This document shows, one piece after another, positions 1 through 8,573 of a DNA stretch of 14,639 nucleotides; position 1 is the stretch's first letter; every line of letters starts with the position of its first letter. Source of the stretch: DTGL01 sp038895395 (GTDB lineage Archaea > Iainarchaeota > Iainarchaeia > Iainarchaeales > DTGL01); assembly GCA_038895395.1 (NCBI GenBank), contig JAWANJ010000021.1, positions 1 through 14,639 on the forward strand, in the 5' to 3' direction. The position numbers and the translations under genes are program-made. The notes beneath the pieces were generated by a model, which did no database searches, was not told the origin of the DNA, and saw only the letters and a program-made list of their open reading frames with translations.

Positions 1-14
1 GAGGTTGCACCAAT

Positions 15-929
15 ATGATTTGGATTATAAGAAAATTATTTCCTGAAGACAAATTAGAAAAATTTGAGAACTTGCTTTTAAATGAGCTAAACTTGAGCAT
101 TGAAAAGCTGGACAGCATTTCAAAAATTTTTTCAGCAGTGGCCTCAATTGCTGTGACTATAATTGTTTATTTTGTGATAGAGTGCGATGCTTCTTTTATG
201 ATACTCTCTTTTTTAGTAACTTTTTTTATCAGCTACTTTTTAACAATTGCTATTTTTGGCTTCATTGCGGAAAAGAAGCTCATGGAAAAAGAAGCCAGTG
301 CTGCTGAAGCTTTGATGCATGCTAGTTTGCTACCAGCTGGAACACCCGTAGAAGACGTTATAAGTTACATAAGCAAAGGCAACTATGCATTAGCAAAAGA
401 ATTTAAGCTAGCTGAACATGAGCTAAAAAAAGGCGCAAGCACATCAAAGGCTTTAAGCTCGATTGAAAACAGATGCAAAAGCAGAGACATTAGCTATGTT
501 GTGCATTTGCTTAAGCTTGCTGAAGTTTCTGGAAATCTGAGTCCTGAGTTATTTAGAGAAGCCGCAGGTGAGATGCTAGAAGCAAAGGCAATTTTGAGAG
601 AAAGGGCTGCATTGCTTACCATTCAAAAGATAACAGTAATATTGAGCAGCATGCTCCTTGTACCATTTATACTAGGTTTACTTTGTAGCATTGCCAGGGG
701 TTTTGACTTGAGCTACTTAGAGGTTTTAGAAATGGATAGACCAAACCAAGCCGAACTTATTGAAGCTTCAGCAATTGCAAGCATGCTTTACATACTTGAG
801 CTTGGTTTCATCTCATCAATTTTCCTTGGTCTTCAAGAAGGAAACCAAAAGAAATCTGCGGTTTATTTTGCCTTAATTTTGCCTGTTTCACTTATCATAT
901 TCTGGAATGCAAATGCATTTTCAATCTAG
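15..929 (+). CDS. Type II secretion system F-domain (TadC/FlaJ-like) membrane protein
   Basis: This 304-residue protein is probably an inner platform component of a type IV pilus/Tad-like machine, holding the assembly ATPase at the membrane. Two hydrophobic segments (about 38-58 and 60-86) precede a cytoplasmic helical region (about 90-205), followed by three more (about 208-231, 250-275, 280-300). The cytoplasmic part follows the T2SF pattern: a helix with A/E-rich residues, an LPAGTP turn, then helices ending in an ILRERAALLTIQK stretch that runs into the next membrane segment. The length fits a single-domain TadB/TadC-type protein rather than a two-domain FlaJ. A GAGGTTG sequence at bases 1-7 serves as ribosome binding site for the ATG. 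Its upstream neighbour lies outside the window, so its operon is unknown. The family call is by pattern recognition; assignment to TadC rather than TadB is uncertain. Confidence 0.72.
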   Translation: MIWIIRKLFPEDKLEKFENLLLNELNLSIEKLDSISKIFSAVASIAVTIIVYFVIECDASFMILSFLVTFFISYFLTIAIFGFIAEKKLMEKEASAAEALMHASLLPAGTPVEDVISYISKGNYALAKEFKLAEHELKKGASTSKALSSIENRCKSRDISYVVHLLKLAEVSGNLSPELFREAAGEMLEAKAILRERAALLTIQKITVILSSMLLVPFILGLLCSIARGFDLSYLEVLEMDRPNQAELIEASAIASMLYILELGFISSIFLGLQEGNQKKSAVYFALILPVSLIIFWNANAFSI

Positions 930-941
930 CTTTCTATCTTA

Positions 942-947
942 TTTTTT
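942..947 (+). terminator. Oligo-T tract, candidate intrinsic terminator
   Basis: A run of six T lies 13 bases after the stop of the T2SF gene, within a T-rich stretch (930-958). Archaeal RNA polymerase terminates at such U-tracts without needing a hairpin. Its position just before the promoter of the giant gene supports the call, but T runs are common in this AT-rich DNA. Confidence 0.35.
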
Positions 948-979
948 ATAGGTATTTTGTTTCAAAGGAAACATACTGT

Positions 980-991
980 AAATATTAAAAA
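980..991 (+). promoter_or_regulatory. TATA-like box for the giant exported protein gene; probable leaderless start
   Basis: The A/T-only stretch aaatattaaaaa is centred about 26 bases before the ATG at 1012, the spacing expected if transcription starts at or within a base or two of the start codon. No GGTG-type ribosome binding site precedes this ATG, unlike most genes here, which fits a leaderless mRNA. A short inverted repeat (TGTTTC/GAAACA, 958-973) sits just upstream of the box. The promoter is inferred from sequence pattern only. Confidence 0.45.
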
Positions 992-1011
992 TAACAAAGG
1001 CATTATTAGAA

Positions 1012-4000
1012 ATGATGAACAGATATTCTTTTGAAAAGCAAATTATTTTTAGAGACATAAAGCTAGTATTCCTAGTTTGGATTTTGCTCAATTACCAGTT
1101 TTTATTTCCAATATTTGCTGCTGAAAATGAAGAAACAAGCGAAAAAACTGTGCCTAAAAGAGACGAATTTACATGTGAGATGGGCCAATTAAGCCAAAAG
1201 GATTCTTTTAAAATATTGAAGCTACTTGCCGATGGCTTCACTGGTTCTGAGATAAAGAGCGCTCTTAAGCAGGATCAAAACAAAGAACGTGAAAAACTTG
1301 AAAATCCAACAATAATAATACCAATAAACAGAGAAAGTGATGAAGCAGCAAAGATTGAGGTTGCAGATGAAAAGTTTGATATTTCAGAAGCAATACATCT
1401 TACAAACGATTGGATCTCTGGACCTTATTCTTTTGGGCTTGTTATAACTGATACCCTTAGGATTGGCAGATGCAACAACCTTGAAGATAAAAATATACCT
1501 TGCCCTGTACTAGAAAAGCAGTTAAGTTTAAGAAACTCAGGCACAGGCATTGCAAGCGATTTTAAACCACTTTTTGAGACTCTTGGTGACATAATTCCTG
1601 GGTTGAAAGATAAAGAACCACAGGATCTTACCGAAGAAGAATATAGGGAAATAAGAGAGAAGCTTGGACTGCCCGAAGATGCACAGGAAGATCTAGCAAT
1701 GAAATTCGTTGCAAGTGATAAAAACGAAATCACCATAGAAAGCTACAGGAGGGTTCCTGGAAAGATGATACCAAATTCCATACTAGCATATTCATTTGAA
1801 GCATATGGCCAGACAACATGCAACAGCACTGATTGTACAATAACAGTTTACTCGCTTTTCGATAAGTACTACAACAATTGGTTCTCGATGGATATGACTT
1901 TTTCTACATTTGGGCCTACACTTTTGGGGCAAGCAAGAAAGCTTTTCCAGCACTTAAAGATAAGCAAGGTTTTTCCATTCAAGCTGAACACTGAAGAAAT
2001 TGTTGATAGATTTAGAACGAGATTTTACGGGCCTGACAGCTACCTAGGCAAAAGGCTTAGGGCAAGAATCCAGTTGCGTGCACAGCAATATCCAGAGGTT
2101 TCTAAATTTACTTCTGAGCTAACCAAAGGCAAGGGTTGGACCTCAGGTTATGACTTACTTACTAACCCTACAATTCCAAACACTGTTGCTGGAGATTGGC
2201 TTGGCTCAGGAGGCTGGCTTAGCAAGATAGATGATCCGATAGTAAAAAGGGAATTATACAGGCAAGCAAGAGACCTTGAAACCTTTACAAAAACTCAGGC
2301 AGCGCTAATAAAGAATGCAAAAGCACAATATCTTGAAGCTGCAAAGCTAGGCTATGGAACTCCACAAGAGATTGCAGCAAGAATTGAATATGGAAAGGCC
2401 ATAAGCAATGCGATGCTTGACTATGCAGACCACCTAAACCTGGATGCACCTGGGTGGTTTGCAAGAAATGCACCCAGCGGGCTATATACAACCAACATAA
2501 AAGGAGTTGGTACTACTTCTCCAGCTTGGCTTGCTGGTGACTCGAGCTACATATATGACATGCTCAAAAAATACTCACGGGATGGTCACTTTGGTGGTGT
2601 GTGGCCTGGCAATCAATATGAAACAGTAGGCAACAACCTTAAGCTTTACACCTTAGTACAAAAGGAAAATCCAATTGGTCAAATAACTTTTGAAGAACTT
2701 CAAAAAAATTACTTTAAGTTCAAGGAGTACTTTGTAACGTTGCCTGCGGGCGTAACCATGCCTGTCACAGATTGGAGCATGCCATACTTAGAAAGGCAGA
2801 TGACAGGCGCAGCACCTTTGTTCACATATCGTGAGTTGAAGGAGCATACCAGTTTGCTCAAGCCAGAAGATTTTGCAACAAAGCTTGGAGAGACTAGAAA
2901 TATACTGAACCTTGAGTTGTTTGCACCGAGCAACGCAGAAAAAATACGTTTAACCTTACAAAACAAAGGTTTTGAACTTAGACGTTACTGGAATCTTTTG
3001 GACAGAGCTATCGCATATCAGGAAAGATTCATACATAACTATATGAGGCCGAGCGGTGGCCTCAAATGGACTGCACTTTTTAACATTTATTGGATAGGCA
3101 AACGCGGTCTCAACCAGAAGTTTGCATCAGCTTATATGCTGCCAGACACATGGCGCGAGGTAAGATGGCCTTTAGGCTCTTCAGAGGTTTATGATGATGC
3201 ATTCATCGATTTCTTTTCGCACGAAGGCTCTGACCAAGGAGATATGTTCAAGCGCATGCTCAGTGTTATGCCTTGGGAATGGCTGCTTACAAATGTTTTC
3301 CAAAAGTTTGAACCTGTAAAAAACCTGTATGAAAAACTTACAGGTGGTGGTATAAGAAGCACTGTAGAAAATTTAGCTGTTTATTCCACCACCCCACAAG
3401 ATTGCACATCTTGTGGAATAACATTGCGCTCAGGCATGGATTATAGGTATTATTTCTCCAGCTTTTACTCAGACACCAAGCTTGATTCTTATATACTCGA
3501 AGACGCTGTATCAGAAGAGGCTAAAAAAGCGGGTGCTACCATAATAACCTTCACACATCACACAGACTTAGAGGGTAAAGAAAAGGGTGTTAGTGGCAGC
3601 TCAAGGATAAGCCTTGAAAATGCAATTAAAAACAAGGAAACTTGTGCTGATGCTGTTGAAAAGGCCACTATGGGCATTGCCAAGTACTTAGGCATAGGTT
3701 CTGTGTTTAAGCCACATACAATAGGAGGAGCTCTCGCATTTACTGAGTCATTAGGATATGCTTTATTTGGCTTTGGAGCAGTATTTGGTTCACTAACACA
3801 GCAACTAGTTATTGCTCCACAGTTACAGGATTGTGTTGATGTCGATGGTGGCTATTACACACACATATTTGTACCAGCAAAGGAAGAAAAAAAGAGTGAA
3901 GCAGCAAGTCAGCTCTCTGTAGAAAAAGCAATGGATAGCATTGAAGCATTTGTTGATTCTTTGACATCGATGTTTAAATCTGATTCAAATTCTTACACAG

Positions 4001-5598
4001 CTAGAGCTGCAAACGAGCTTGACAAAAGGGTTAAAGAGTTCACAAGTGGCTCAAAGCAATCCAACATAGTGCAGGCAAATGTGCACATGCAAGGGCCTGT
4101 TACTGGCGTAATTCAAGGTGAACAGTTGTTCTCATTTTGGTTTAAAGGTGAATCAACACCAACATCTTACAAAACTGAAGGGCAGAAAGTTATAGCTTCA
4201 GATAACAACCAGGCAATCATAGTTGACTTTAAGAACGGCAGGATACTTCTTGTTGATCAAAATGGAAACATACTAGAAGTTATAACAGAAAATGACATTC
4301 CAGCACGTATGATTTCAACAAATACAGACATACCTGCTGAAGAAATTCCAAAGAGATACACGCTTGTTGGACTTCCAGACTCAAATGAGCCCATGTTTGA
4401 GATGGGTATTGATTCTGAGTTAATTGTGCTAATACCTGAAATTTCGGAATGCATAATACAAGGCATTGAGTACCAAACTGGGTTAAAATACTCGCAAGGC
4501 AATCTTAAAAGGCTAAACCTTACAGATGTCTTTGGCCGTGTGCTTGCAATAACTACTGACACTCACACTATAAAGGCAATCAAGGAAGAAAAAAGAATTG
4601 TAGCTGAAGGCACCCCAAGGATTATGGTTGAAAGCGAAAAAGCTAAAGTTTTGATTCTTACAAACAGAGAAACCACAATGTATAATGATAAGAACAAATA
4701 TGTTGGCCTTTTCGAATCTATACAATTTGAAAATGGTGTCATACTCTACAAGCCTGATACCCACGAATTAATTGTTTGGTTAAAAAGAAACAAACAAGCA
4801 GAACTTTCTGGCAGCGATGTTGGTGGCCTGAAAGCGAGCGCAGCAAAAGTTGTAGATCCAGACACCAATTGTCCAGTACCTGCGGTTTCATTGCAGGCAA
4901 TACCTAAAGAATCTGAAGGTATTGGTGCATATAGAGTAGAGCAATTTAACAAGGCACTTGCAGCAGTTGGACCTTTCAATGTTTTAGAAACCCCAACAAG
5001 GCGCTTTATTTTCTTTGCAAGATATGAGCCTGATGGCGTTTGCAAAGGTTTGGAGTGTTGCAAAAATTACATAAGGGTGATAAATAAGGAAACTGGTGAG
5101 GTTTATGAAGCCCCAATCGAAACCTTCCAGGTTACACCAGAAGGCATTTACATAAAGGATGCTAAAGGCAATGAGCACAAAATAGGTCTAACTGCTGATG
5201 ATGGAAAACCGATGCTGATTTACAACAACTACCCCCCAGAAATACTAACAAGTGCTCAAGGACCAAATGGCTCTTTTTGGTATGATCCAAGCACAAATAA
5301 GTGGTATGCTGAAAACGCACAGCTTTTACCCTTGCTTGAAGCTTTTAGAGCTGGTGCTTTGACACAAGCTGGTGCTGGTGGTGTTGTCACCAAGGGTGGA
5401 GACAATATCCTAAATGTTTCAGGTCTTGGAGCATCGGGTAGCTTTAACCTACCATCTTTACCTGAAGATATGCTTTTGCTAATGCTTTACTTAGGCTCGT
5501 TGATGATAACTATCGCGGGATTAAATGCTTTATTAAGATTTAAAAGTAAAAGGGGTTTAGGAAACAAAAGGATTTTAAATAATGAAACAATAAAATAA
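1012..5598 (+). CDS. Giant (1528 aa) exported, membrane-anchored protein of unknown family
   Basis: I do not recognise the family. The N-terminus has a hydrophobic stretch (about 18-37) ending in FPIFAAENE, which reads as a signal peptide or signal anchor. Most of the chain (about 40-1480) is polar and probably outside the cytoplasm. The middle part (about 320-780) is rich in aromatic residues and appears helical; a CTSC pair lies at C798/C801; a weakly hydrophobic, glycine-rich stretch occurs at about 904-940; and residues about 1040-1280 look beta-rich. A last membrane helix (about 1487-1508) is followed by a basic tail, RFKSKRG onward, giving an anchored topology with the tail inside. ATG codons at 1012 and 1015 are both possible starts; 1012 suits leaderless transcription. 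The next gene begins 35 bases after the stop, so they are probably co-transcribed. A surface or assembly role beside the pilus genes is inference from position. Confidence 0.85.
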   Translation: MMNRYSFEKQIIFRDIKLVFLVWILLNYQFLFPIFAAENEETSEKTVPKRDEFTCEMGQLSQKDSFKILKLLADGFTGSEIKSALKQDQNKEREKLENPTIIIPINRESDEAAKIEVADEKFDISEAIHLTNDWISGPYSFGLVITDTLRIGRCNNLEDKNIPCPVLEKQLSLRNSGTGIASDFKPLFETLGDIIPGLKDKEPQDLTEEEYREIREKLGLPEDAQEDLAMKFVASDKNEITIESYRRVPGKMIPNSILAYSFEAYGQTTCNSTDCTITVYSLFDKYYNNWFSMDMTFSTFGPTLLGQARKLFQHLKISKVFPFKLNTEEIVDRFRTRFYGPDSYLGKRLRARIQLRAQQYPEVSKFTSELTKGKGWTSGYDLLTNPTIPNTVAGDWLGSGGWLSKIDDPIVKRELYRQARDLETFTKTQAALIKNAKAQYLEAAKLGYGTPQEIAARIEYGKAISNAMLDYADHLNLDAPGWFARNAPSGLYTTNIKGVGTTSPAWLAGDSSYIYDMLKKYSRDGHFGGVWPGNQYETVGNNLKLYTLVQKENPIGQITFEELQKNYFKFKEYFVTLPAGVTMPVTDWSMPYLERQMTGAAPLFTYRELKEHTSLLKPEDFATKLGETRNILNLELFAPSNAEKIRLTLQNKGFELRRYWNLLDRAIAYQERFIHNYMRPSGGLKWTALFNIYWIGKRGLNQKFASAYMLPDTWREVRWPLGSSEVYDDAFIDFFSHEGSDQGDMFKRMLSVMPWEWLLTNVFQKFEPVKNLYEKLTGGGIRSTVENLAVYSTTPQDCTSCGITLRSGMDYRYYFSSFYSDTKLDSYILEDAVSEEAKKAGATIITFTHHTDLEGKEKGVSGSSRISLENAIKNKETCADAVEKATMGIAKYLGIGSVFKPHTIGGALAFTESLGYALFGFGAVFGSLTQQLVIAPQLQDCVDVDGGYYTHIFVPAKEEKKSEAASQLSVEKAMDSIEAFVDSLTSMFKSDSNSYTARAANELDKRVKEFTSGSKQSNIVQANVHMQGPVTGVIQGEQLFSFWFKGESTPTSYKTEGQKVIASDNNQAIIVDFKNGRILLVDQNGNILEVITENDIPARMISTNTDIPAEEIPKRYTLVGLPDSNEPMFEMGIDSELIVLIPEISECIIQGIEYQTGLKYSQGNLKRLNLTDVFGRVLAITTDTHTIKAIKEEKRIVAEGTPRIMVESEKAKVLILTNRETTMYNDKNKYVGLFESIQFENGVILYKPDTHELIVWLKRNKQAELSGSDVGGLKASAAKVVDPDTNCPVPAVSLQAIPKESEGIGAYRVEQFNKALAAVGPFNVLETPTRRFIFFARYEPDGVCKGLECCKNYIRVINKETGEVYEAPIETFQVTPEGIYIKDAKGNEHKIGLTADDGKPMLIYNNYPPEILTSAQGPNGSFWYDPSTNKWYAENAQLLPLLEAFRAGALTQAGAGGVVTKGGDNILNVSGLGASGSFNLPSLPEDMLLLMLYLGSLMITIAGLNALLRFKSKRGLGNKRILNNETIK

Positions 5599-5633
5599 TA
5601 GGCCAAAAATTGATTAGCCCAAAAGGTGTTACT

Positions 5634-7172
5634 ATGCCTAGCAAAATTGCTGATAATATTGTACCAAGAGATGTTGGAAGGCAAGGAATCTATGATCTCA
5701 CCGAAGAAGAACTTAAAAAACTAGATGAAACTGGTTCTGAAAGATTCATGAAATCTTTGGGAAAACTCAAGGAAAACATAGCAAAGCATTCGAAGATAAT
5801 ATTTGGTTTAATAGCATTAATTGTGCTAGCAATTGTAATTTATTACATAAACGAAAATTTTCTCTTTGGCTCCTATAGAGAAATTACAATATATGTAAAA
5901 GATGTGGAAAAAAGAGACCTATCTGAAAATTACTTAGAAATAAAAGACCTTTCCGGAAAGGTTGTATTGCAGAAAAGTGGCGAAAGCACATATGTTATTA
6001 CAATACAGAAAGGCAAATATGTTGTCACTGTAAGTGCTACAGATTATAAGAAGGCCTCAAAAGATATAGAAGTTACAGAATCACAGACTTTTACAATATT
6101 TTTGGAGCGTGACACAGGTGTTAAAATTGAGTCAATAAATATTCCAGACACGCTTTACCTTGGACAGAATTTTGCTATAAAAGTAAACCTAAAAAATTAT
6201 TCCCCCACACAAGAGGCAATATTGTTTTCTCTTGGTGCGGATCTCAATTATTTCAGTTGTGGTTTATCTGAGATTGCTGTGCCTCCGAATGCTTCTCATG
6301 AAGTTTCTGTTTTCTGTGACATTCCTGAAAATTTGAAGCTGAACTACAATTGTGAACAAAAAAAGGCCTTAGTAAGAATAAAGGAAACAAACAACTTTGT
6401 TGAGAAAAATTTCTCGCTTTGCATTAAGCCAACAATAACATTGGGAGAAATAAGCTTCACTCTTGACCCAGTGACCAAAAATAATGAAAGAAAGGATTTG
6501 ACGATAAAAAACAACAGCCCCTTCCACGTTAAGGACTTGAAATTAGGGATAGAAATAACAAACGCTAAGGAGAACACTATAAGCGACATATTGAACTGGT
6601 TTGCATTTAGCAATGTAATAGTCGAACCCAGAAATACAAGAACAATATTAGAGATAGCTCCAAAAGCAACTGTCATTGAACCAGTAGAGGTTAGCATTCC
6701 ATTAACAGCTAAAGCGGAGACAATATATGGAAATGTGGTATTAACAGCACCTTTTCTAAAGGACCCAATAAAGTCAAAACTAACGCTTACTATAAAGCGC
6801 ACTGCAAGATTGGTTTTCAATGCTTCTTTGAGCACTACAAAGGCTGTGATAGCTTATAAAGGCGATATACCTGTAGAACTAACTGTAAAGGTTCAGATAA
6901 GAAACACTGGCGATCTACCAGTAAAAAACATTGATGTGAAAATAGATAACCCACAAGAATGTACCACACAGTGGCTTAGGCCTTTAGATGTGCTCTCTAT
7001 TGCATCTGTAGAACCTGGGCAAATGGGTGCTGTTGCATTAATAGCTTCTGCGCCAATCGATGCTGCCAAGGGTACTACAAAAAGATGCATAATTAGTATG
7101 ACTTATGAGGATTTACTTAAGGGCACCATAGAAACATACAACATAGGTTTTATAGAAATAGTGAGGGGTTAA
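5634..7172 (+). CDS. Single-pass membrane protein with PEGA-like and Ig/CARDB-like extracellular repeats
   Basis: The 512-residue product starts with a charged cytoplasmic segment (1-53), then one membrane helix (about 55-73), then a long beta-rich region. Residues about 81-160 resemble a PEGA domain: strands around YREITIYVKD, a KGKYVVTV turn and an FTIFLERD end. After that come about three Ig/CARDB-like repeats, with phrases such as FAIKVNLKNYSP, KDLTIKNNSPFHVKDL and VQIRNTGDLPVKNIDV, each the asparagine-rich core of such domains. The orientation is probably N-in, C-out. I place the start at ATG 5634 because GGTG (5625-5628) lies five bases before it, the same spacing as in several neighbours; an upstream in-frame TTG at 5610 has no such site. 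It follows the giant gene closely and may be its partner at the cell surface, perhaps in adhesion or envelope structure. Function is not shown by the sequence. Confidence 0.8.
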   Translation: MPSKIADNIVPRDVGRQGIYDLTEEELKKLDETGSERFMKSLGKLKENIAKHSKIIFGLIALIVLAIVIYYINENFLFGSYREITIYVKDVEKRDLSENYLEIKDLSGKVVLQKSGESTYVITIQKGKYVVTVSATDYKKASKDIEVTESQTFTIFLERDTGVKIESINIPDTLYLGQNFAIKVNLKNYSPTQEAILFSLGADLNYFSCGLSEIAVPPNASHEVSVFCDIPENLKLNYNCEQKKALVRIKETNNFVEKNFSLCIKPTITLGEISFTLDPVTKNNERKDLTIKNNSPFHVKDLKLGIEITNAKENTISDILNWFAFSNVIVEPRNTRTILEIAPKATVIEPVEVSIPLTAKAETIYGNVVLTAPFLKDPIKSKLTLTIKRTARLVFNASLSTTKAVIAYKGDIPVELTVKVQIRNTGDLPVKNIDVKIDNPQECTTQWLRPLDVLSIASVEPGQMGAVALIASAPIDAAKGTTKRCIISMTYEDLLKGTIETYNIGFIEIVRG

Positions 7173-7191
7173 AGTTGCATATTGAATTTTT

Positions 7192-7205
7192 GAGGTGTTT
7201 TTTTG
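7192..7205 (+). promoter_or_regulatory. Strong ribosome binding site GAGGTG deciding a TTG start
   Basis: GAGGTG (7192-7197) matches the archaeal anti-Shine-Dalgarno sequence and is followed by five T and the TTG start at 7203. The following in-frame codons immediately give the conserved PAC2 N-terminus, and no ATG or GTG lies nearby, so the TTG is the credible start. The seven-T run 7198-7204 overlaps the start codon. Confidence 0.7.
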
Positions 7206-7955
7206 ATAAATATTGTTGAACATAAAGAAGCGGATCTTAGCGGCTACACTCTTATCGAGGGTTTTCCCGGTCTAGGGCTTGTTGGAACAATAACAGCCAA
7301 CTATCTTGTAGAAAAACTTTCGTTTGAAGTTTATGCTCACATTGAGTCCGACTTCTTTTTACCGATAATCAGGGTTCACAAGGGTTGGCCGAGATATCCC
7401 GCGATCATATATGTAAACCATAATTTAAAATTACTGGTTGTATACTCTGAACAAATAATACCCAAAACGTCTGTATTTGAGGTTGCAAAAGCGATTGCTG
7501 ATTGGGCCAGAAAAAAGCGCTTGGCACGGATTATATCTTTAGAAGGAATATTTGCCCAGGATTCTGAAAAGAATGGATTAGACAAAAAGGAAGTTTATGG
7601 GATAGCTTGTAACGAAAAAGCAAAAGAGGAGCTCCTTAGAAATAATGTAAAGCTTGTTGAGGAGGGCATAACAAGCGGTGTCAGCTCAATGCTAATGCTA
7701 GAACTTATGAAAGATGAGAATATTATAAGTTACTGCCTGCTTGGAAAGGTTTCTGTGGTTGAGGACTATCACTCAGCAGCTATTTGTCTTGACAAATTAG
7801 CGCAGATTTTAGGTATAAAGGTAGATACACAACCTCTTTTAAAAGAGGCCAAACGTGTAGAAGCTATTTTAGCAAAACAGATGCAGGACATAAGGAAGGT
7901 ACACGAAAGCGTGCAAAGATTTGAAGAAAGTGCACATCCTTTGATGTACACTTAG
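7203..7955 (+). CDS. PAC2 family protein (proteasome assembly chaperone-like)
   Basis: The 250-residue length and layout fit archaeal PAC2-domain proteins, related to the PbaA/PbaB family that assists or associates with 20S proteasome assembly. Near the N-terminus is the family signature EGFPGLGLVGTITANYL (about 19-35), followed by a beta-rich core with SEQIIPKTSVFEVAKAIADW and a helix-strand unit. A GITSGVSSMLMLELM segment (about 154-168) and a GKVSVVEDYHSAAICLDKL segment follow. The C-terminal helix (about 215-242) is charged and may form a coiled coil. It is cytoplasmic, with no signal or membrane segment. It begins 30 bases after the Ig/PEGA gene, but two T runs in the gap could reduce read-through. 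I see no direct link to pilus assembly. Family confidence is high; the exact partner is unknown. Confidence 0.9.
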   Translation: MINIVEHKEADLSGYTLIEGFPGLGLVGTITANYLVEKLSFEVYAHIESDFFLPIIRVHKGWPRYPAIIYVNHNLKLLVVYSEQIIPKTSVFEVAKAIADWARKKRLARIISLEGIFAQDSEKNGLDKKEVYGIACNEKAKEELLRNNVKLVEEGITSGVSSMLMLELMKDENIISYCLLGKVSVVEDYHSAAICLDKLAQILGIKVDTQPLLKEAKRVEAILAKQMQDIRKVHESVQRFEESAHPLMYT

Positions 7956-7971
7956 CACAGCTTGGTTTTGG

Positions 7972-8532
7972 TCAGCCAGAATATAGGAAATAAACAGTAC
8001 CTATGAAAATTTGAGGAATAAACATAAAAAATAACGAAATGGCAGTAGCTGTACAAATATACACCGAAACAAACAGCGCAAATAATTTGTTAAATTTTTT
8101 TGCTTCTAGTACTTTGCAAATAAAGCTGCCTAAAAAAATAAAGGGTACTGTCAAAAACGCTAAAAAAATTGAGAGCAAGATTATTTTGAAAATTGCATTT
8201 ATTACAGCATTAAAAACTTCTTTTGGTTCTGGTTTAAGCGCATCAGGTATTTCTCCAAGGTTTGCTAAAGGCGCCGCTAGCATGTAAGGCAAGAGATACG
8301 CTAAAAAGACGCCAACTAAAGAAAAAATGAAAGATATCATTAACGCGCTCATAAACCAAGAAGCCTTAAATCTCTCTTGAAATTTCTTTTGCATGAACTT
8401 GGCAATTAGAACTAAAAAGAAAAATACAATTGCAAAAGGAAGGCTACCTTTTAAAAGGTCGAAAATAGAAAAAACAACGTTTTTAATAATTTCAATTAGC
8501 TCAGGCATCTGATTTAATAAAAACAAAAACAT
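7972..8532 (-). CDS. Small multi-pass membrane protein, unknown function
   Basis: I do not recognise this 186-residue protein. It is largely hydrophobic, with four or five membrane helices at about 28-47, 59-84, 111-137, 146-168 and possibly a short one at the C-terminus (169-184). Basic loops (AKFMQKKFQERFK; LEAKKFNK) suggest which sides face the cytoplasm. A proline/charge-rich loop (about 90-108) separates the first and second pairs. It is convergent with the PAC2 gene (16 bases between stops) and divergent from the coiled-coil gene. The ATG at 8532 has no ribosome binding site, but a TATA-like box on this strand lies about 25 bases upstream, which suggests a leaderless transcript. A later in-frame ATG (residue 9) is also possible. 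The plus-strand open frame inside it at 8039-8287 looks like a shadow, as this strand encodes coherent membrane helices. Confidence 0.75.
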   Translation of the reverse strand: MFLFLLNQMPELIEIIKNVVFSIFDLLKGSLPFAIVFFFLVLIAKFMQKKFQERFKASWFMSALMISFIFSLVGVFLAYLLPYMLAAPLANLGEIPDALKPEPKEVFNAVINAIFKIILLSIFLAFLTVPFIFLGSFICKVLEAKKFNKLFALFVSVYICTATAISLFFMFIPQIFIGTVYFLYSG

Positions 8533-8561
8533 ATATAAATAGGTTTTGCTTTTTTATATGT
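8531..8561. promoter_or_regulatory. Divergent, nearly overlapping archaeal promoters
   Basis: On the plus strand atatataaat (8531-8540) is a TATA-like box placed to start transcription near 8560-8563, giving a leader of about 10-13 bases before ATG 8574. On the minus strand acatataaaaaag (8561-8549) is placed to start transcription near 8532, at the ATG of the membrane protein gene. Only 41 bases separate the two start codons, so the two pre-initiation complexes would compete for the same DNA. This is based on sequence pattern only. Confidence 0.5.
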
Positions 8562-8573
8562 AAAAGTGGTGTG

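Noticed and set aside
3312..3345. Inverted repeat ACCTGTAA / TTACAGGT within the giant gene
   Set aside because: It lies within continuous coding sequence, with an 18-base loop and no nearby regulatory context; probably chance in a gene of this size.
5610..5612. TTG as the start of the Ig/PEGA protein
   Set aside because: No ribosome binding site precedes it, whereas ATG 5634 has GGTG at the regular five-base distance; the 5610 start would also translate through that binding site.
6344..6835. A 163-codon minus-strand open frame inside the Ig/PEGA gene
   Set aside because: It has scattered hydrophobic residues but no start signal, and the plus strand encodes clear Ig-like repeats.
8039..8287. 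An 82-codon plus-strand open frame inside the small membrane protein gene
   Set aside because: The minus strand gives well-formed membrane helices over the same bases; the plus frame has no ribosome binding site and an unremarkable composition.
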